Assembly (NCBI GenBank): GCA_965224045.1
Contig: CBDCYD010000016.1
Location: 682,001-746,000 of the forward strand
From: Tectiglobus sp965224045
GTDB lineage: Bacteria; Pseudomonadota; Alphaproteobacteria; Rhizobiales; Hyphomicrobiaceae
Direction: 5' to 3'
Length of the DNA: 64,000 bases
Shown here piece by piece: positions 50,908 to 60,348 of this stretch. A program made the translations under genes and the position numbers. Position 1 is the stretch's first letter, and each line of letters begins with the position of its first letter. The notes beneath the pieces are model-generated. The model was not told where the DNA came from. It saw only the letters and a program-made list of their open reading frames with translations, and made no database searches.

Positions 50908-51867
50908 TCAATAAAACAAGCTCGAAACGCTTTCCTCCCGGCTGGTGCGTGCGATCGCTTCGCCGATCAGAGGCGCGATCGAGAGGATGCGGATATTGGG
51001 AACCGCGAGGACGTCCTTGGTCGGTTGGATGGAATCGGTGACGACCAGTGATTTCAGATCTGACCCCTGGATCCTGGCACAGGCGCCGCCGGACAGAACG
51101 CCGTGAGTGATGTAGGCCATTACCTCGCGTGCGCCTTGCGAGAGCAGCGCGTTGGCGGCGTTGACCAGCGTACCGCCGGAATCGACGATGTCATCGACCA
51201 GGATACAGGTTTTGCCTTTGACATCGCCAATGACGTTCATGACTTCGCTTTCGCCAGGCCGTTCCCGGCGCTTGTCGCAAATGGCGATCGGGGCGTCGAT
51301 GCGCTTGGCCAGCCCGCGCGCGCGGACCACGCCGCCGACGTCGGGGGATACAACGCATACATTGGCGAGTTCAAACTGTTCCTTGATATCGCGCACCATG
51401 ACCGGGGCAGCGAACAGGTTGTCAGTCGGGATATCGAAGAAGCCCTGGATCTGACCGGCGTGCAGATCCATCGTCATAACCCGGTCAGCGCCGGCGCGTT
51501 CTATCAGGTTGGCTACCAGTTTGGCGGAAATCGGTGTCCGCGCACCGACCTTGCGATCCTGCCGGGCGTAACCGTAGTAAGGCATGACGGCGGTGATCCG
51601 GCGGGCCGACGCGCGCTTTAGGGCGTCGATGAGGATCAGCAGTTCCATAAGGTTGTCATTGGCCGGAAAGGATGTCGATTGCAGTACGAATACGTCCTCA
51701 CCCCGTACGTTCTCCTGAATTTCGACGAACACCTCCATATCGGCGAACCGCCGGCAGATGCTCTTCGTCATGGTGACGTCGAGGTGTGCGCTTATGGCTT
51801 CCGAAAGTGGGCGGTTGGAGTTGCCTGCAACAAGCTTGATACGCAACGGCTGTGCTGCTTCGCTCAT
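50908..51867 (-). CDS. prs: Ribose-phosphate pyrophosphokinase
   Basis: A 319-residue PRPP synthetase. KRASARRITAVMPYYGYARQ (ATP and flexible-loop region), DLHAGQIQGFFDIPTDNL and the PRPP-binding signature CILVDDIVDSGGTL are all intact, and length is typical. It makes PRPP from ribose 5-phosphate and ATP for nucleotide, His and Trp synthesis. The ATG at 51867 begins the normal N-terminus; the longer frame has no similarity. It is 187 bp after the lipoprotein gene, with a 10-bp perfect hairpin in the gap. Confidence 0.95.
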   Translation of the reverse strand: MSEAAQPLRIKLVAGNSNRPLSEAISAHLDVTMTKSICRRFADMEVFVEIQENVRGEDVFVLQSTSFPANDNLMELLILIDALKRASARRITAVMPYYGYARQDRKVGARTPISAKLVANLIERAGADRVMTMDLHAGQIQGFFDIPTDNLFAAPVMVRDIKEQFELANVCVVSPDVGGVVRARGLAKRIDAPIAICDKRRERPGESEVMNVIGDVKGKTCILVDDIVDSGGTLVNAANALLSQGAREVMAYITHGVLSGGACARIQGSDLKSLVVTDSIQPTKDVLAVPNIRILSIAPLIGEAIARTSREESVSSLFY

Positions 51868-51947
51868 TAGTCGGTCCTGCCACTCATCCAACCGGCTCCG
51901 GCAACCCGATTCCGGTGCCTGCGAGAGTCGCGCGGCTTCTAACAACT

Positions 51948-51976
51948 GAACCCGGGCGTGTAAACGGCCCGGGTTC
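51948..51976. terminator. 10-bp perfect hairpin downstream of lipoprotein gene
   Basis: The arms GAACCCGGGC (51948-51957) and GCCCGGGTTC (51967-51976) pair perfectly around a 9-nt loop. It lies after the stop of the minus-strand lipoprotein gene and before prs. The following bases on the minus strand are only weakly T-rich, so termination strength is uncertain. Confidence 0.5.
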
Positions 51977-52054
51977 AATTTGATGTCAGAAATGTGTCAT
52001 CCATGTCCTGCGTGAGCAGAACAACGCCCTTGGCACGGGAACTGCGCCACCCGG

Positions 52055-53149
52055 TTATGATCGTTGTGCGGTCTGGCGCGGCAACAGCCGAACGATACCC
52101 TGCGCGGCCGCGGCGGCTGCCGCACCGGCCGTTGGTCCCCACTTGCCGTTCAGCGATCCGGCCGGGATTTCGTTCTTTTGCGAGACCGTACCAAGCTTCA
52201 CGCCCTTGGGATCCTTGACCACCCAGTCGATATTGATCGATTGTTTTCCGGATTTTGGGGCGCCCAGAGCAACCTTGCCTTCGACACGGTGGGCCGATGC
52301 CGTCCCGGCACCGCTGGCCAGCGCAATGCCGTTCTTGCGCAGTTCGCTTTGCAGAGCAGACGCCAATGCCGTGGAACCATCGCCGGGCGCACCCGAGACA
52401 CGGGGCACAACCACGGCCAGGCTCGCAGGCTGGGACGGTATGCTACCCGTTTTCTTCGTTGCGCGTGAGAGCTGGGCAACGGTTGTCTGGCCGGTGCCTA
52501 CCGCCGAATTTGCCGCTGTATTCACAGCCTGCCCGGTTTGAGCCGCGCCACTTGCAAGTGGAACCTGCGGATTGGCGGGTAGCTGCTTCTTCGGCATCCA
52601 CGCCGAAAGGGCACTGGCCGTCCGGTTTGCAATGTTGGCCATCACCTGGGGCGACACCGACTGCCAAGGATTGGTTGCGGATGCACCCTGGACGACTTCC
52701 TCACCCGTGATGCGATGCACGCGCTGACCTGTGGCGTTCGTCACGTCCCAAATGTAGGAGACCTTGGTGCCGGCGGCTTCCTTGGCGGCCACGACGTAGC
52801 CACGCAACGTGTAGTCGCTCTTCGGTGCGGCGGCGCCCGCGGCCGGGGTCGGCAGCACCTGTACCGCATTCCTTCCCAGTGCGGCCGTGACCTGGCTTTT
52901 CAGTTGTTTCGACACCGTGTCAGGCGGGCCGATCAACGGCGCGACAAGGACAGTGCCCTTCGTGCTGGCAATGGCTGTCGACGGCTGGCCGGCGTCTGGC
53001 GTGGTGGCTTGCTGTTGGCCGAGGCCGTCAAGGATCCCGCCGCCCCCGGTCGTGCATGCCGTGACGCTTAGTGCCAGGGTTGCTGCAATCGCTGCGCACG
53101 TGAGTGACTTTCGTACGTTCTGTGCCGCAGCAGCATCGATGGTCGCCAC
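52055..53149 (-). CDS. Lipoprotein with internally duplicated domain
   Basis: A 364-residue lipoprotein: a signal run (CAAIAATLALSVTAC) with the lipobox cysteine at about residue 32, then a Gly/Gln/Thr linker. Two related units of about 115 residues follow (about 65-185 and 240-355). Each begins with V-x-x-P-x-x-x-x-P, continues with an L-x-x-x-L helix, then a G-x-V strand and an I-x-W-x-V-x-(D/N) strand, and ends with an Ala-rich helix. GTG is the start, with GAGGGGGA upstream. Function is unknown. It sits between prs and pgeF. Confidence 0.75.
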   Translation of the reverse strand: MATIDAAAAQNVRKSLTCAAIAATLALSVTACTTGGGGILDGLGQQQATTPDAGQPSTAIASTKGTVLVAPLIGPPDTVSKQLKSQVTAALGRNAVQVLPTPAAGAAAPKSDYTLRGYVVAAKEAAGTKVSYIWDVTNATGQRVHRITGEEVVQGASATNPWQSVSPQVMANIANRTASALSAWMPKKQLPANPQVPLASGAAQTGQAVNTAANSAVGTGQTTVAQLSRATKKTGSIPSQPASLAVVVPRVSGAPGDGSTALASALQSELRKNGIALASGAGTASAHRVEGKVALGAPKSGKQSINIDWVVKDPKGVKLGTVSQKNEIPAGSLNGKWGPTAGAAAAAAAQGIVRLLPRQTAQRS

Positions 53150-53344
53150 GATGACGTCCCCCTCTCAATGTCCCGCTGTTTTCCGGCGGCCGACGTACGT
53201 ACTTTGCGGCCTCAATAACCCAACCGGTACTCCGCATCTTGATGTACCGGTTAGCATATTTCGCGTCCAGACGGAAATCATCCAAATCCGCCAAACTCCC
53301 TAACACGGCGGTATCGAGGGGCATGAATTCTGTGGAATAGTACC

Positions 53345-54124
53345 CTATGCAACGAGGATGGCGGAGATTTGGCGACCGTAATCGGCCTCTCCGCGGTGCG
53401 TTTTTCGGCGATAGGAGAAAAAAAGCGATTCGTTTGCGTAGGTGCAGTGCGCGACATCGTCGATGGTGGCTATTCCGGTGCGCGTGAGCGCTGCACGGCA
53501 AAAGCCCGGCAAATCAAAATGCGGTTTGGATGCCGTGTCCGGTCGCACGAAGTACTGAGCGAATGAGGGGTCGCGGGCGAGGAAGTTCTCTTCGAATTCC
53601 GGGCCGACCTCGTAGTTTTCCTGATGAATCGTGGGGCCGACCGCGGCAATGATGCGGTCGCGGCGTGCGCCGATACGCTCCATCGCTTCGACTGTTGCCA
53701 ACAGTATGCCCGAGACGGCACCGCGCCAGCCGGAGTGAGCTGCCGCGACGACGCCGGCCTGCGGGTCGGCGAACAAGACCGGCGTGCAATCAGCGGCCAG
53801 CGCGCCGACGGCGAGGCCGGGGGTGCGTGTGACAAGGGCATCTGCTTCCGGCACAGTGCCGGCCTCGAACGGCGCGTCGATAATGAGTGCGCGTGCGCTG
53901 TGGACCTGGTAGACGGTGACGACATCGCAGTGTGCCGCGCCAAGATGGCTGGCAGCTCGACGGCGATTTTCAAGCACCTTGTCGCGGTCATCGCCTGAGC
54001 CGAGGCCGCAATTGAGCGCACTGTAAAGACCGGTCGACACGCCCCCTTCCCGCGTGAAGAAGCCATGGCGAATGCCGGATGCCGCCGCGAGTGCCGGAGA
54101 CGTCAAGACGGTGGCCTCAATCAT
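53345..54124 (-). CDS. pgeF: Peptidoglycan editing factor/purine nucleoside phosphorylase (YfiH)
   Basis: A 259-residue PgeF/YfiH (Cu-oxidase_4/laccase-domain) protein. The metal-site residues are visible as VYQVHSAR (His), ALAADCTPVLFAD (Cys) and AAHSGWRGAVSGIL (His). The N-terminus RHGFFTREGGVSTGLYSALNC is characteristic. It prevents misincorporation of L-Ser into peptidoglycan precursors; homologues also act on adenosine. It is preceded by the MidA-like methyltransferase gene (51 bp), the conserved alphaproteobacterial lgt-midA-pgeF order. Confidence 0.92.
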   Translation of the reverse strand: MIEATVLTSPALAAASGIRHGFFTREGGVSTGLYSALNCGLGSGDDRDKVLENRRRAASHLGAAHCDVVTVYQVHSARALIIDAPFEAGTVPEADALVTRTPGLAVGALAADCTPVLFADPQAGVVAAAHSGWRGAVSGILLATVEAMERIGARRDRIIAAVGPTIHQENYEVGPEFEENFLARDPSFAQYFVRPDTASKPHFDLPGFCRAALTRTGIATIDDVAHCTYANESLFFSYRRKTHRGEADYGRQISAILVA

Positions 54125-54175
54125 GGTCGCAAGTCCTCTGGCCGGATCCGGAGTGGTGGGCCTGCCCGTAATACT

Positions 54176-55318
54176 TCAGACGGTTGATGCTTCCAAGAGC
54201 GGTAGGCCGCCCAAGCCCGGGCCGGCAATCCCCAATGCCTTGAAGCGTGCGCCCATGCCGGTCGGTGTCATCAGGCGCTGGGTTGCCATCTCCAAATCCG
54301 CCGCTTGACAGGGATTGGCGGCCATCAGGCGGGATGTACGCTCGACAATGCCCAGGCGGCCGAGGAACTCAGCCTGCGAGACCGGCCCGTAGACCGCCAG
54401 ACCGGCTTCGCAAAACGCGCGGGTGGCGGCTGCAAAATCCACCTGTGCGGTGAGATCCGCCTCGCCGGGTGAGGTCAGCGGGTGCTCGTAGGCATGCCGG
54501 CGAACGGCCTGCAGCGTGTCGCCAACACGCGTGGTTTCGTGGCCGTAATCGATGAGCAATGCAGCCAGAGGTGCCCGACGTGCAAGGCCACCCAGTGCCG
54601 GGGCGAGCGTCGCTCGAATAGCCGGATTACATTCAAACACCGTGCCGTCGTCCAAGCTCCCCGGCAAAGGCCAATGTTGCTCGGCGAGAGCTGGTTTCGT
54701 AGCGATGGCGAAGGAGAGGCGGTTGTTGCCGTCGAGCGTGATGCAGCGCTCGTACCATTGACCGTCCCGCACAATCAGCTGGCGAACTCCGATGGCATCG
54801 AGAAATTCGTTCGCGATGACGATTGTCGGCAGGGCGTGCATAGCTGCCGCTGTATTCAGCTCGTCGACGGTCTCGTGATGTACGAGGTCGGGCGCGAGGT
54901 GATGCAGGCGCTCGAACTGCTGCTGGCGCAGCTTCGGGTTCTGTTCGACGAGATGTAGTTGGATGGCAGACGCCATGTTCGCGACCTTGGTGATGGCTCG
55001 AAATGCGTCGGTCATGAGTGTGCCCCGCCCGGGTCCGAGTTCGACGAGGCGCAACCGATCGGGTTTACCCATCTGCTGCCAGACCAGTGCCACCCAGATA
55101 CCGAGCAGTTCACCGAAAACCTGGCTGATTTCAGGCGCCGTGACGAAGTCTGCTGCAGCACCGATCGCGGTTCTCGAGCGGTAATAGCCATGGTTGTCAT
55201 GGCCGAGACATTGGTCGACGTAGGCTTGCACACTGATCGATCCGCCTGTGCGGATTCGTTCGGCCAGCTCGCGTGCAAGCGGGGTTTGGCGACGGGCTGA
55301 CGGGTCATAGGGCAGCAT
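54176..55318 (-). CDS. MidA/NDUFAF7-like SAM-dependent methyltransferase
   Basis: A 380-residue Methyltransf_28 protein. The N-terminal SVQAYVDQCLGHDNHGYYRS stretch and the SAM motif RLVELGPGRGTLMTDAFRA are the landmarks, and the IVIANEFLDAIGVRQL motif matches NDUFAF7, the mitochondrial complex I arginine methyltransferase. A role in complex I assembly is plausible by homology. It starts 6 bp after the lgt stop and lies in the conserved lgt-midA-pgeF operon. Confidence 0.88.
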   Translation of the reverse strand: MLPYDPSARRQTPLARELAERIRTGGSISVQAYVDQCLGHDNHGYYRSRTAIGAAADFVTAPEISQVFGELLGIWVALVWQQMGKPDRLRLVELGPGRGTLMTDAFRAITKVANMASAIQLHLVEQNPKLRQQQFERLHHLAPDLVHHETVDELNTAAAMHALPTIVIANEFLDAIGVRQLIVRDGQWYERCITLDGNNRLSFAIATKPALAEQHWPLPGSLDDGTVFECNPAIRATLAPALGGLARRAPLAALLIDYGHETTRVGDTLQAVRRHAYEHPLTSPGEADLTAQVDFAAATRAFCEAGLAVYGPVSQAEFLGRLGIVERTSRLMAANPCQAADLEMATQRLMTPTGMGARFKALGIAGPGLGGLPLLEASTV

Positions 55319-55324
55319 GTCGGA

Positions 55325-56167
55325 TCAGCCGGCAAACCTGGTCTGGGCGGAACGGATAAACCACAGGCCGAGCAACACCATAGGTATCGAATAGACGATA
55401 CCCGGTGTAAGGCCGTATGTCGAAAATGCGTGTTCGGGATCGAACTGGCGGAAGAGTTCGCAAAAGGAGCGGGCAACGCCGTAGCCGAGGAGAAATACGC
55501 CGGTTGTGATGCCCGGCTGCTGTAGTGCGCCGTGGCGATGGGTCAGGATGCGCAGGACAATGAACAGGGCCAGGCCTTCGAGGGCGGCTTCGTAAAGCTG
55601 GCTGGGATGGCGCGGCACGACTCCCGCCGCGGGATGGTAGAGATGGGCATCCGGGAAGACCATGCCCCAGGGCATGGTCGTCGGGCGGCCCCACAATTCA
55701 CCGTTGATGAAGTTTGCGATGCGCCCGAAGAACAGGCCGATCGGGACGGCGGCGGCGCAGGCATCCATGGCGCTCAGGGTATTGAAACCGTTGCGCACCG
55801 CAAACGCCCATATGGCGAGGCCACAACCCAGCAAAGCGCCATGGAACGCCATGCCTCCCTTCCATACGGCAGGGATCTCGGATGGGTTGGCGAGGTAGTA
55901 GCCCGGTTCGTAAAACAACACGAAGCCGAGCCGTCCGCCGATGACCACCCCGATGGTCATGTAAATCAGAAGATCGTCGACTTTGACCGCGGGAAACGGG
56001 GCCACGCCGGCCGGCCACAGCCTGTGCTGCGCGACCAGGTTGCGGATGTAGAGCCAGCCCAACAGCAGGCCGGTCATGTAGGACAAGCCGTACCATTTGA
56101 TTTCCAATGGCCCGATCGCGAGGGCCACTGGATCGATTTCGGGAAACGGCAGGGCCAGCGGGAGCAT
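55325..56167 (-). CDS. lgt: Prolipoprotein diacylglyceryl transferase
   Basis: A 280-residue seven-helix inner-membrane enzyme. The Lgt signature GRIANFINGELWGRP (about residues 137-151) contains the conserved Arg, Asn and Glu, and PRHPSQLYEA follows. It transfers diacylglycerol from phosphatidylglycerol to the lipobox cysteine of prolipoproteins, two of which are encoded in this window. The ATG at 56167 is preferred over a TTG three codons earlier. It diverges from ubiK. Confidence 0.95.
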   Translation of the reverse strand: MLPLALPFPEIDPVALAIGPLEIKWYGLSYMTGLLLGWLYIRNLVAQHRLWPAGVAPFPAVKVDDLLIYMTIGVVIGGRLGFVLFYEPGYYLANPSEIPAVWKGGMAFHGALLGCGLAIWAFAVRNGFNTLSAMDACAAAVPIGLFFGRIANFINGELWGRPTTMPWGMVFPDAHLYHPAAGVVPRHPSQLYEAALEGLALFIVLRILTHRHGALQQPGITTGVFLLGYGVARSFCELFRQFDPEHAFSTYGLTPGIVYSIPMVLLGLWFIRSAQTRFAG

Positions 56168-56384
56168 GGGCTTCAACTCGTCGTTTGGTTCGCAGGTATT
56201 GCGCGGGCGGACGTTGCGAGCATGCCGGCGGGTATGTCAAGCCGAAGCGGACGAGGTCGCGGTTTGCCGGCGGCAGACGCGCGGCGCCGTGCTGGTCGCG
56301 CAGACCCCCTGATCTCATTATAGTATGCCTCAAGGGAATTCAGTGCAGGTGCCGCCTTGCACGTTGACTAACAAGGATTGGGAC

Positions 56385-56651
56385 ATGACGCAGACCAGCA
56401 ACCGCTTCTTTGATGAACTGGCGAAATTGATGACGGATGCGGCTGGGGCAGCCCAGGGCGCACGCAAGGAATTCGAAACGCTGATGCGGGCGCAGGTCGA
56501 CCGTGTGCTGGGCGAGATGGACGTCGTGCGGCGTGAAGAATTCGAAGTGGTCAAGGCGATGGCAGAAAAGGCGCGCGCCGAAAACGAGCAGTTGGCCGAA
56601 AGGTTGGCGCGGATCGAGGAGCGGCTGACAAGTTCTGACGGCGGGCCGTAG
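56385..56651 (+). CDS. ubiK: UbiK-family ubiquinone biosynthesis accessory factor
   Basis: An 88-residue protein of the BMFP/UbiK family. The N-terminus NRFFDELAKLMTDAAGAAQG and the C-terminal coiled coil (VRREEFEVVKAMAEKARAEN) with the VxREEFxVVK core are typical. UbiK forms an oligomeric scaffold with UbiJ for aerobic ubiquinone synthesis and binds lipids. The ATG at 56385 follows AAGGA; an earlier in-frame start is not supported. It starts the ubiK-ybjN-proC series. Confidence 0.9.
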   Translation: MTQTSNRFFDELAKLMTDAAGAAQGARKEFETLMRAQVDRVLGEMDVVRREEFEVVKAMAEKARAENEQLAERLARIEERLTSSDGGP

Positions 56652-57022
56652 CGTCGGATGCCGGAGGTGGGGCTGGTCGGCTCCGCGGCGTGGCAACCAA
56701 CTGCTTGTGTCAGCAACCTGAATCAACGTTGTGTTGGTGTTGCCCGGGTCCAGAAAAATGCGGGTGTCCACAACTTGATCCCCGTTTCTTCCACAGTTTG
56801 TCCCGGCATGCCGGTTTTTTCTTCCTTTTAACAGACGAGGGCCACTTTGACCGTGGACAATGATCAACGTCGGTTGCGTTATGACCTGCGATTCAGCTTT
56901 CGTCCCGCCCATTCACCGGGCAAGAGTGTGCCGGGTTGGCTGTCCCGAGTTGTTGCGTGACACCTTCAATCTGGCGCACCGGATCGTGTCCTGCGCCCTG
57001 CGACACTGACGAGAGGATGCCG
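56652..57022. other. Intergenic region with a weak terminator-like sequence
   Basis: A 371-bp gap between ubiK and the YbjN-family gene. It contains CCGGCATGCCGG followed by six T (56803-56820), a possible short terminator for ubiK. Frames extending the downstream gene upstream are not conserved. No other element is recognised. Confidence 0.45.
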
Positions 57023-57523
57023 ATGGCTGTTGTGAAGGAACCCGGTTATGAGCGCGTGCGAAATCCTGTGGATCTGATCGAGCAGGTCGCACATCACAAT
57101 GACTGGGCGCACGAACGCCAGAGTGCCGATGAGCTGACGATGGTCGTGCAGGGTACGTGGACCGACTACCACCTGTCCCTCAACTGGCGCGATGATTTCG
57201 AAACGCTGCATATTGCAAGTGCATTCGAGCTCAAGGTTCCGGACAGCCGGCTCAACGAGATCTACCGCCTCATTGCGAGCATCAACGAGCAGCTCTGGAT
57301 CGGTCACTTTGATTACTGGAGCGTTGAAGGCCTGATCATGTTCCGCCATGGCGTGCCGCTCAATGATGCCGTTGCGACGCGGGCGCAGTGCGACGCCCTG
57401 ATCCGCGCAGCGCTGGAGGCCGGAGAGCGCTACTATCAGGCGTTCCAGTTTGTCGTTTGGGCGGGCAAGCCAAGCCGTGATGCTCTGGCCTCCACCATGT
57501 TCGAGACCGAGGGCTGTGCCTGA
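57023..57523 (+). CDS. YbjN-domain protein
   Basis: A 166-residue YbjN-family protein. The core GTWTDYHLSLNWRDDFETLH and NEIYRLIASINEQLWIGHFD blocks match the form of YbjN found next to proC in alphaproteobacteria. The fold resembles type III secretion chaperones; function is unknown, with links to stress and motility in enterobacteria. Of two in-frame ATGs six bases apart, the second (57023) is preferred because GAGAGG then has usable spacing. A strong terminator follows. Confidence 0.82.
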   Translation: MAVVKEPGYERVRNPVDLIEQVAHHNDWAHERQSADELTMVVQGTWTDYHLSLNWRDDFETLHIASAFELKVPDSRLNEIYRLIASINEQLWIGHFDYWSVEGLIMFRHGVPLNDAVATRAQCDALIRAALEAGERYYQAFQFVVWAGKPSRDALASTMFETEGCA

Positions 57524-57550
57524 GTCGAATCGAGTTCTGAACGGTGATGT

Positions 57551-57581
57551 GGCGGTGCTGGCAGACGGCGCCGCCTTTTTT
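57551..57581 (+). terminator. Rho-independent terminator after the YbjN-family gene
   Basis: The 8-bp stem GGCGGTGC (57551-57558) pairs with GCGCCGCC (57568-57575, one G-U), has a 9-nt loop and is followed by six T. It separates the YbjN-family gene from proC, so proC should have its own promoter. Confidence 0.8.
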
Positions 57582-57704
57582 GCATTGGTAATCCGGCAGA
57601 TTGCCGGGCGGTCCCGCGTCTCATTCTTCCTGGCGCTGCAATGAAAGCAGTTGCACCGCGGCGCGCGGCTCGCCAGACTTCGGCCGAACAGGGAGGATCA
57701 TGAC

Positions 57705-58532
57705 ATGCAGGATCTTTTGAATGGGCCGCTGGTGCTCGCCGGTGCCGGCAAGATGGGCGGCGCGATGCTTACGGGATGGCTCGCCGGCGGTCTCCCCGCG
57801 GCGCAGGTGGTGGTGCAGGATCCCGGCCCGCCTGCCGAGATTGCGGCACTGCTCGACAAGCATGCCATTTCCGCCCATAGCTCGCTTGAGGGCGTGCTCG
57901 AGACGCCACCGGCAGTGATCCTGATGGCGGTCAAACCGCAGGTCATGGACGAGGTCTTCCCGCCGCTGGCGAAGCTTGCCGGTCCGAACACGCTGGTTCT
58001 TTCTGTTGCAGCCGGGCGCACGGTGGCCGGATTCGAGAAGCACCTTGGGCCGGGCGCGGCAGTCGTTCGGTCGATCCCCAATACACCTGCTGCAATCGGG
58101 CGGGGGATCACGGTTTGTGTGGCCAATGCACACGTGACGGACCGCCAACGCACGATCTGCGACCAACTGCTGGCTGCGATCGGCGAAGTGGGTTGGGTCG
58201 ACGAAGAAGATCTGATCGATGTTGCGACCGCCGTTTCCGGTTCCGGGCCGGCCTATGTGTTCCTGCTTGCGGAATGCCTTGCTCAGGCGGGGGTCGACGC
58301 CGGCCTGACGCCCGACCTGTCTCGGCGACTGGCGGATGCGACGGTGTCGGGAGCAGGCGAGTTGCTGCGTGTATCAGAGGACTCGCCAACAACGCTAAGG
58401 GAGAACGTGACATCGCCCGGCGGAACAACCTATGCAGCTCTGCAGGTATTGATGGCGGATGACGGGCTGCGAGCGCTGATGAGCAAAGCGGTGGCCGAGG
58501 CGGCGAAGCGAAGCCGGGAACTGGCAGGCTGA
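57705..58532 (+). CDS. proC: Pyrroline-5-carboxylate reductase
   Basis: A 275-residue ProC. The Rossmann motif LAGAGKMGGAMLTGWL is near the N-terminus, and the P5CR signature AVSGSGPAYVFLLAEC and VTSPGGTTYAAL are intact. It catalyses the last step of proline synthesis with NAD(P)H. GGGAGGA precedes the ATG at 57705; a nearby ATG at 57700 is out of frame. Its position after the YbjN-family gene is the usual alphaproteobacterial arrangement. Confidence 0.94.
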   Translation: MQDLLNGPLVLAGAGKMGGAMLTGWLAGGLPAAQVVVQDPGPPAEIAALLDKHAISAHSSLEGVLETPPAVILMAVKPQVMDEVFPPLAKLAGPNTLVLSVAAGRTVAGFEKHLGPGAAVVRSIPNTPAAIGRGITVCVANAHVTDRQRTICDQLLAAIGEVGWVDEEDLIDVATAVSGSGPAYVFLLAECLAQAGVDAGLTPDLSRRLADATVSGAGELLRVSEDSPTTLRENVTSPGGTTYAALQVLMADDGLRALMSKAVAEAAKRSRELAG

Positions 58533-58675
58533 ACTCAAACCGTGCCGGGGGGCTGGTCGATTCGGGCATGCTCATCGGCATCGCCGATGTCCGGGCTGGC
58601 TGGATCGAGAGCTGATGGTTGGTGACGGACTTCGAGGTGAGCCCGTCTCATCCGTTGAGCAAAGGAAGGTGGCAA

Positions 58676-59548
58676 GTGCTTTCCATATTCGGTTGGATGG
58701 CGGTTGTTGCCGATCGACGTCGTGCAAGCGGGCCGTCAAGGGCTGGGTTGCTGGTCGCCGTGGCTGGCGCCGTGCTCAGTCCAGTCAGTGCACAGGGTGC
58801 ACCGCCGGCTCGGGGGCAAGAGGCGGCGCCGTCGGAACAGCTCAGAGACCGCGAAATTTCCTTGCGGCTTGCAATCGTCGTTCAACGGCGGGGCAACGCG
58901 GAGCGCCGCCGGCTTTGTGACCGGCACGCAGAAGACGTCAAGCTCGGTCACGGCCGGGCGCTGGTCGCGCTCGGGGATTGTTTTGCGCGTGGGCGTGGGC
59001 GGCGCAAAAGCCTGTTGCGCGCACGTCAGCTCTACGAGCATGCAGCACGCCACGGCAGCCCAGCGGCACACCTCAGGTTGGGCCATCTGTTCCGCGATGG
59101 CGCGATCATGCGTATCGATCTCAGGCGCGCAGGCGAGCACTTTCTCATAGCGGCCCGCTCGGGTGACCCGGTGGCGATGATGGAATACGGCTTGTCCTTG
59201 CCGCGAGATCGGCATTCGCAGGTCACCGCCTGTGACTGGTATGCGCGTGCGGCCCGCCATGGCGACGCAGACGGTATTCGCCTGCTGGCGGATTGTTTTG
59301 CTGGCGGGATCGGCCGAATGCGCGATGCCGGACGTGCCGATGTGCTCTATCGGCGGGCCGCTGCGCTGGGTGACCCAACGGCATGGTTTCGGCTCACCGG
59401 CCTCGCACTCAGCGGAAAGGGCGCGCTCATGGCTGAGCGCGAAGGATGCAACTGGGCAGAACGCGCTGCCCGGCGCGGTAACGTTGCAGCGCAGTTCGCG
59501 GTTATTGCCTGCCGCAAGGGCGTGCAGAAGTTCGCGGTACTCAAATGA
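58676..59548 (+). CDS. Sel1-repeat (SLR) exported protein
   Basis: A 290-residue protein with a hydrophobic signal region (GLLVAVAGAVLSPVSAQG) and four or five Sel1-like alpha-alpha repeats (for example ARQLYEHAARHGSPAAHLRL, and DWYARAARHGDADGIRLLAD). Such proteins scaffold periplasmic or cell-envelope complexes and signalling. The GTG at 58676 follows AAAGGAAGG at good spacing; an ATG at 58697 would also give a signal peptide, and a longer frame is less likely. The composition is Arg-rich. No partner is evident nearby. Confidence 0.65.
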   Translation: MLSIFGWMAVVADRRRASGPSRAGLLVAVAGAVLSPVSAQGAPPARGQEAAPSEQLRDREISLRLAIVVQRRGNAERRRLCDRHAEDVKLGHGRALVALGDCFARGRGRRKSLLRARQLYEHAARHGSPAAHLRLGHLFRDGAIMRIDLRRAGEHFLIAARSGDPVAMMEYGLSLPRDRHSQVTACDWYARAARHGDADGIRLLADCFAGGIGRMRDAGRADVLYRRAAALGDPTAWFRLTGLALSGKGALMAEREGCNWAERAARRGNVAAQFAVIACRKGVQKFAVLK

Positions 59549-59583
59549 CCAGTCACCAGATCTCCAGATCCTGGCGGCTTAAT

Positions 59584-60348
59584 TCATCCGGCGGTCCAGC
59601 CACCGTCGATCAACAGCGACGTACCGGTCATCATGGCCGAGGCATCGGAGGCGAGGAACAGGACGGGGCCCATGATATCTTCAAGTTCTCCGAGACGTTC
59701 AAGCTTGATCTTGCTCATCACCCAGGCGCGCTTTTCCGGATCCTTGAGGGTCAGTTCGGCCAGCGGCGTGCGGATGAACGTTGGCGCCAGTGTGTTGACA
59801 CGGATGCCATACGGACCAAGTTCGATTGCCATTGCCTTGGTCAGTCCTTCAAGGCCGTGCTTTCCAGTGCAGTAGACGGCGCGTTCAATGCCGCCGATGT
59901 GACCCATCTGTGACGAAGTATGAATGATCGAGCCCTTGATCCGGTGTGCGATCATCTTTCGAGCGACGGCCTGGGCCATGAAGTAGACGCCCTTGACGTT
60001 GACGTCCATGACCGCGTCGTAATCCTCCTCCGTGGTGTCGACCATCGGTGTGTGACGCGTTATGCCGGCGTTATTGAAGAGGATATCGAATGGTGCCTGG
60101 GCGTCGATGAAATCGCGGACCGCAGCAACGTCGGCGACGTCGAGTGCGACGCCTTCGGCCGAGTGTCCGGCCTCGCGCAGGGCGGCGGCGGCGGCCTCGA
60201 TCTCATTCGGCGTACGTGACGTCATCACGACATGGGCTCCGGCCTCGGCCAGAGCGACCGCACCGGCAAGGCCGATGCCGCGGCTTGCACCAGTCACCAA
60301 CGCGCGGCGGCCATCGAGACGAAACGATGGGGTTTTCGGCAAGTCCAT
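59584..60348 (-). CDS. SDR-family dehydrogenase paired with a HisD-like enzyme
   Basis: A 254-residue classical SDR: TGASRGIG (about residues 18-25), NNAGITRH, the catalytic serine in IHTSSQMG, and YCTGKHG with the Tyr-Lys pair. It probably oxidises or reduces a polyol or hydroxyacid. The start at 60348 overlaps the stop of the upstream HpsN-like gene (TGATG), so the two are translationally coupled and likely act in one pathway. The longer reading runs into that gene and is rejected. Confidence 0.87.
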   Translation of the reverse strand: MDLPKTPSFRLDGRRALVTGASRGIGLAGAVALAEAGAHVVMTSRTPNEIEAAAAALREAGHSAEGVALDVADVAAVRDFIDAQAPFDILFNNAGITRHTPMVDTTEEDYDAVMDVNVKGVYFMAQAVARKMIAHRIKGSIIHTSSQMGHIGGIERAVYCTGKHGLEGLTKAMAIELGPYGIRVNTLAPTFIRTPLAELTLKDPEKRAWVMSKIKLERLGELEDIMGPVLFLASDASAMMTGTSLLIDGGWTAG

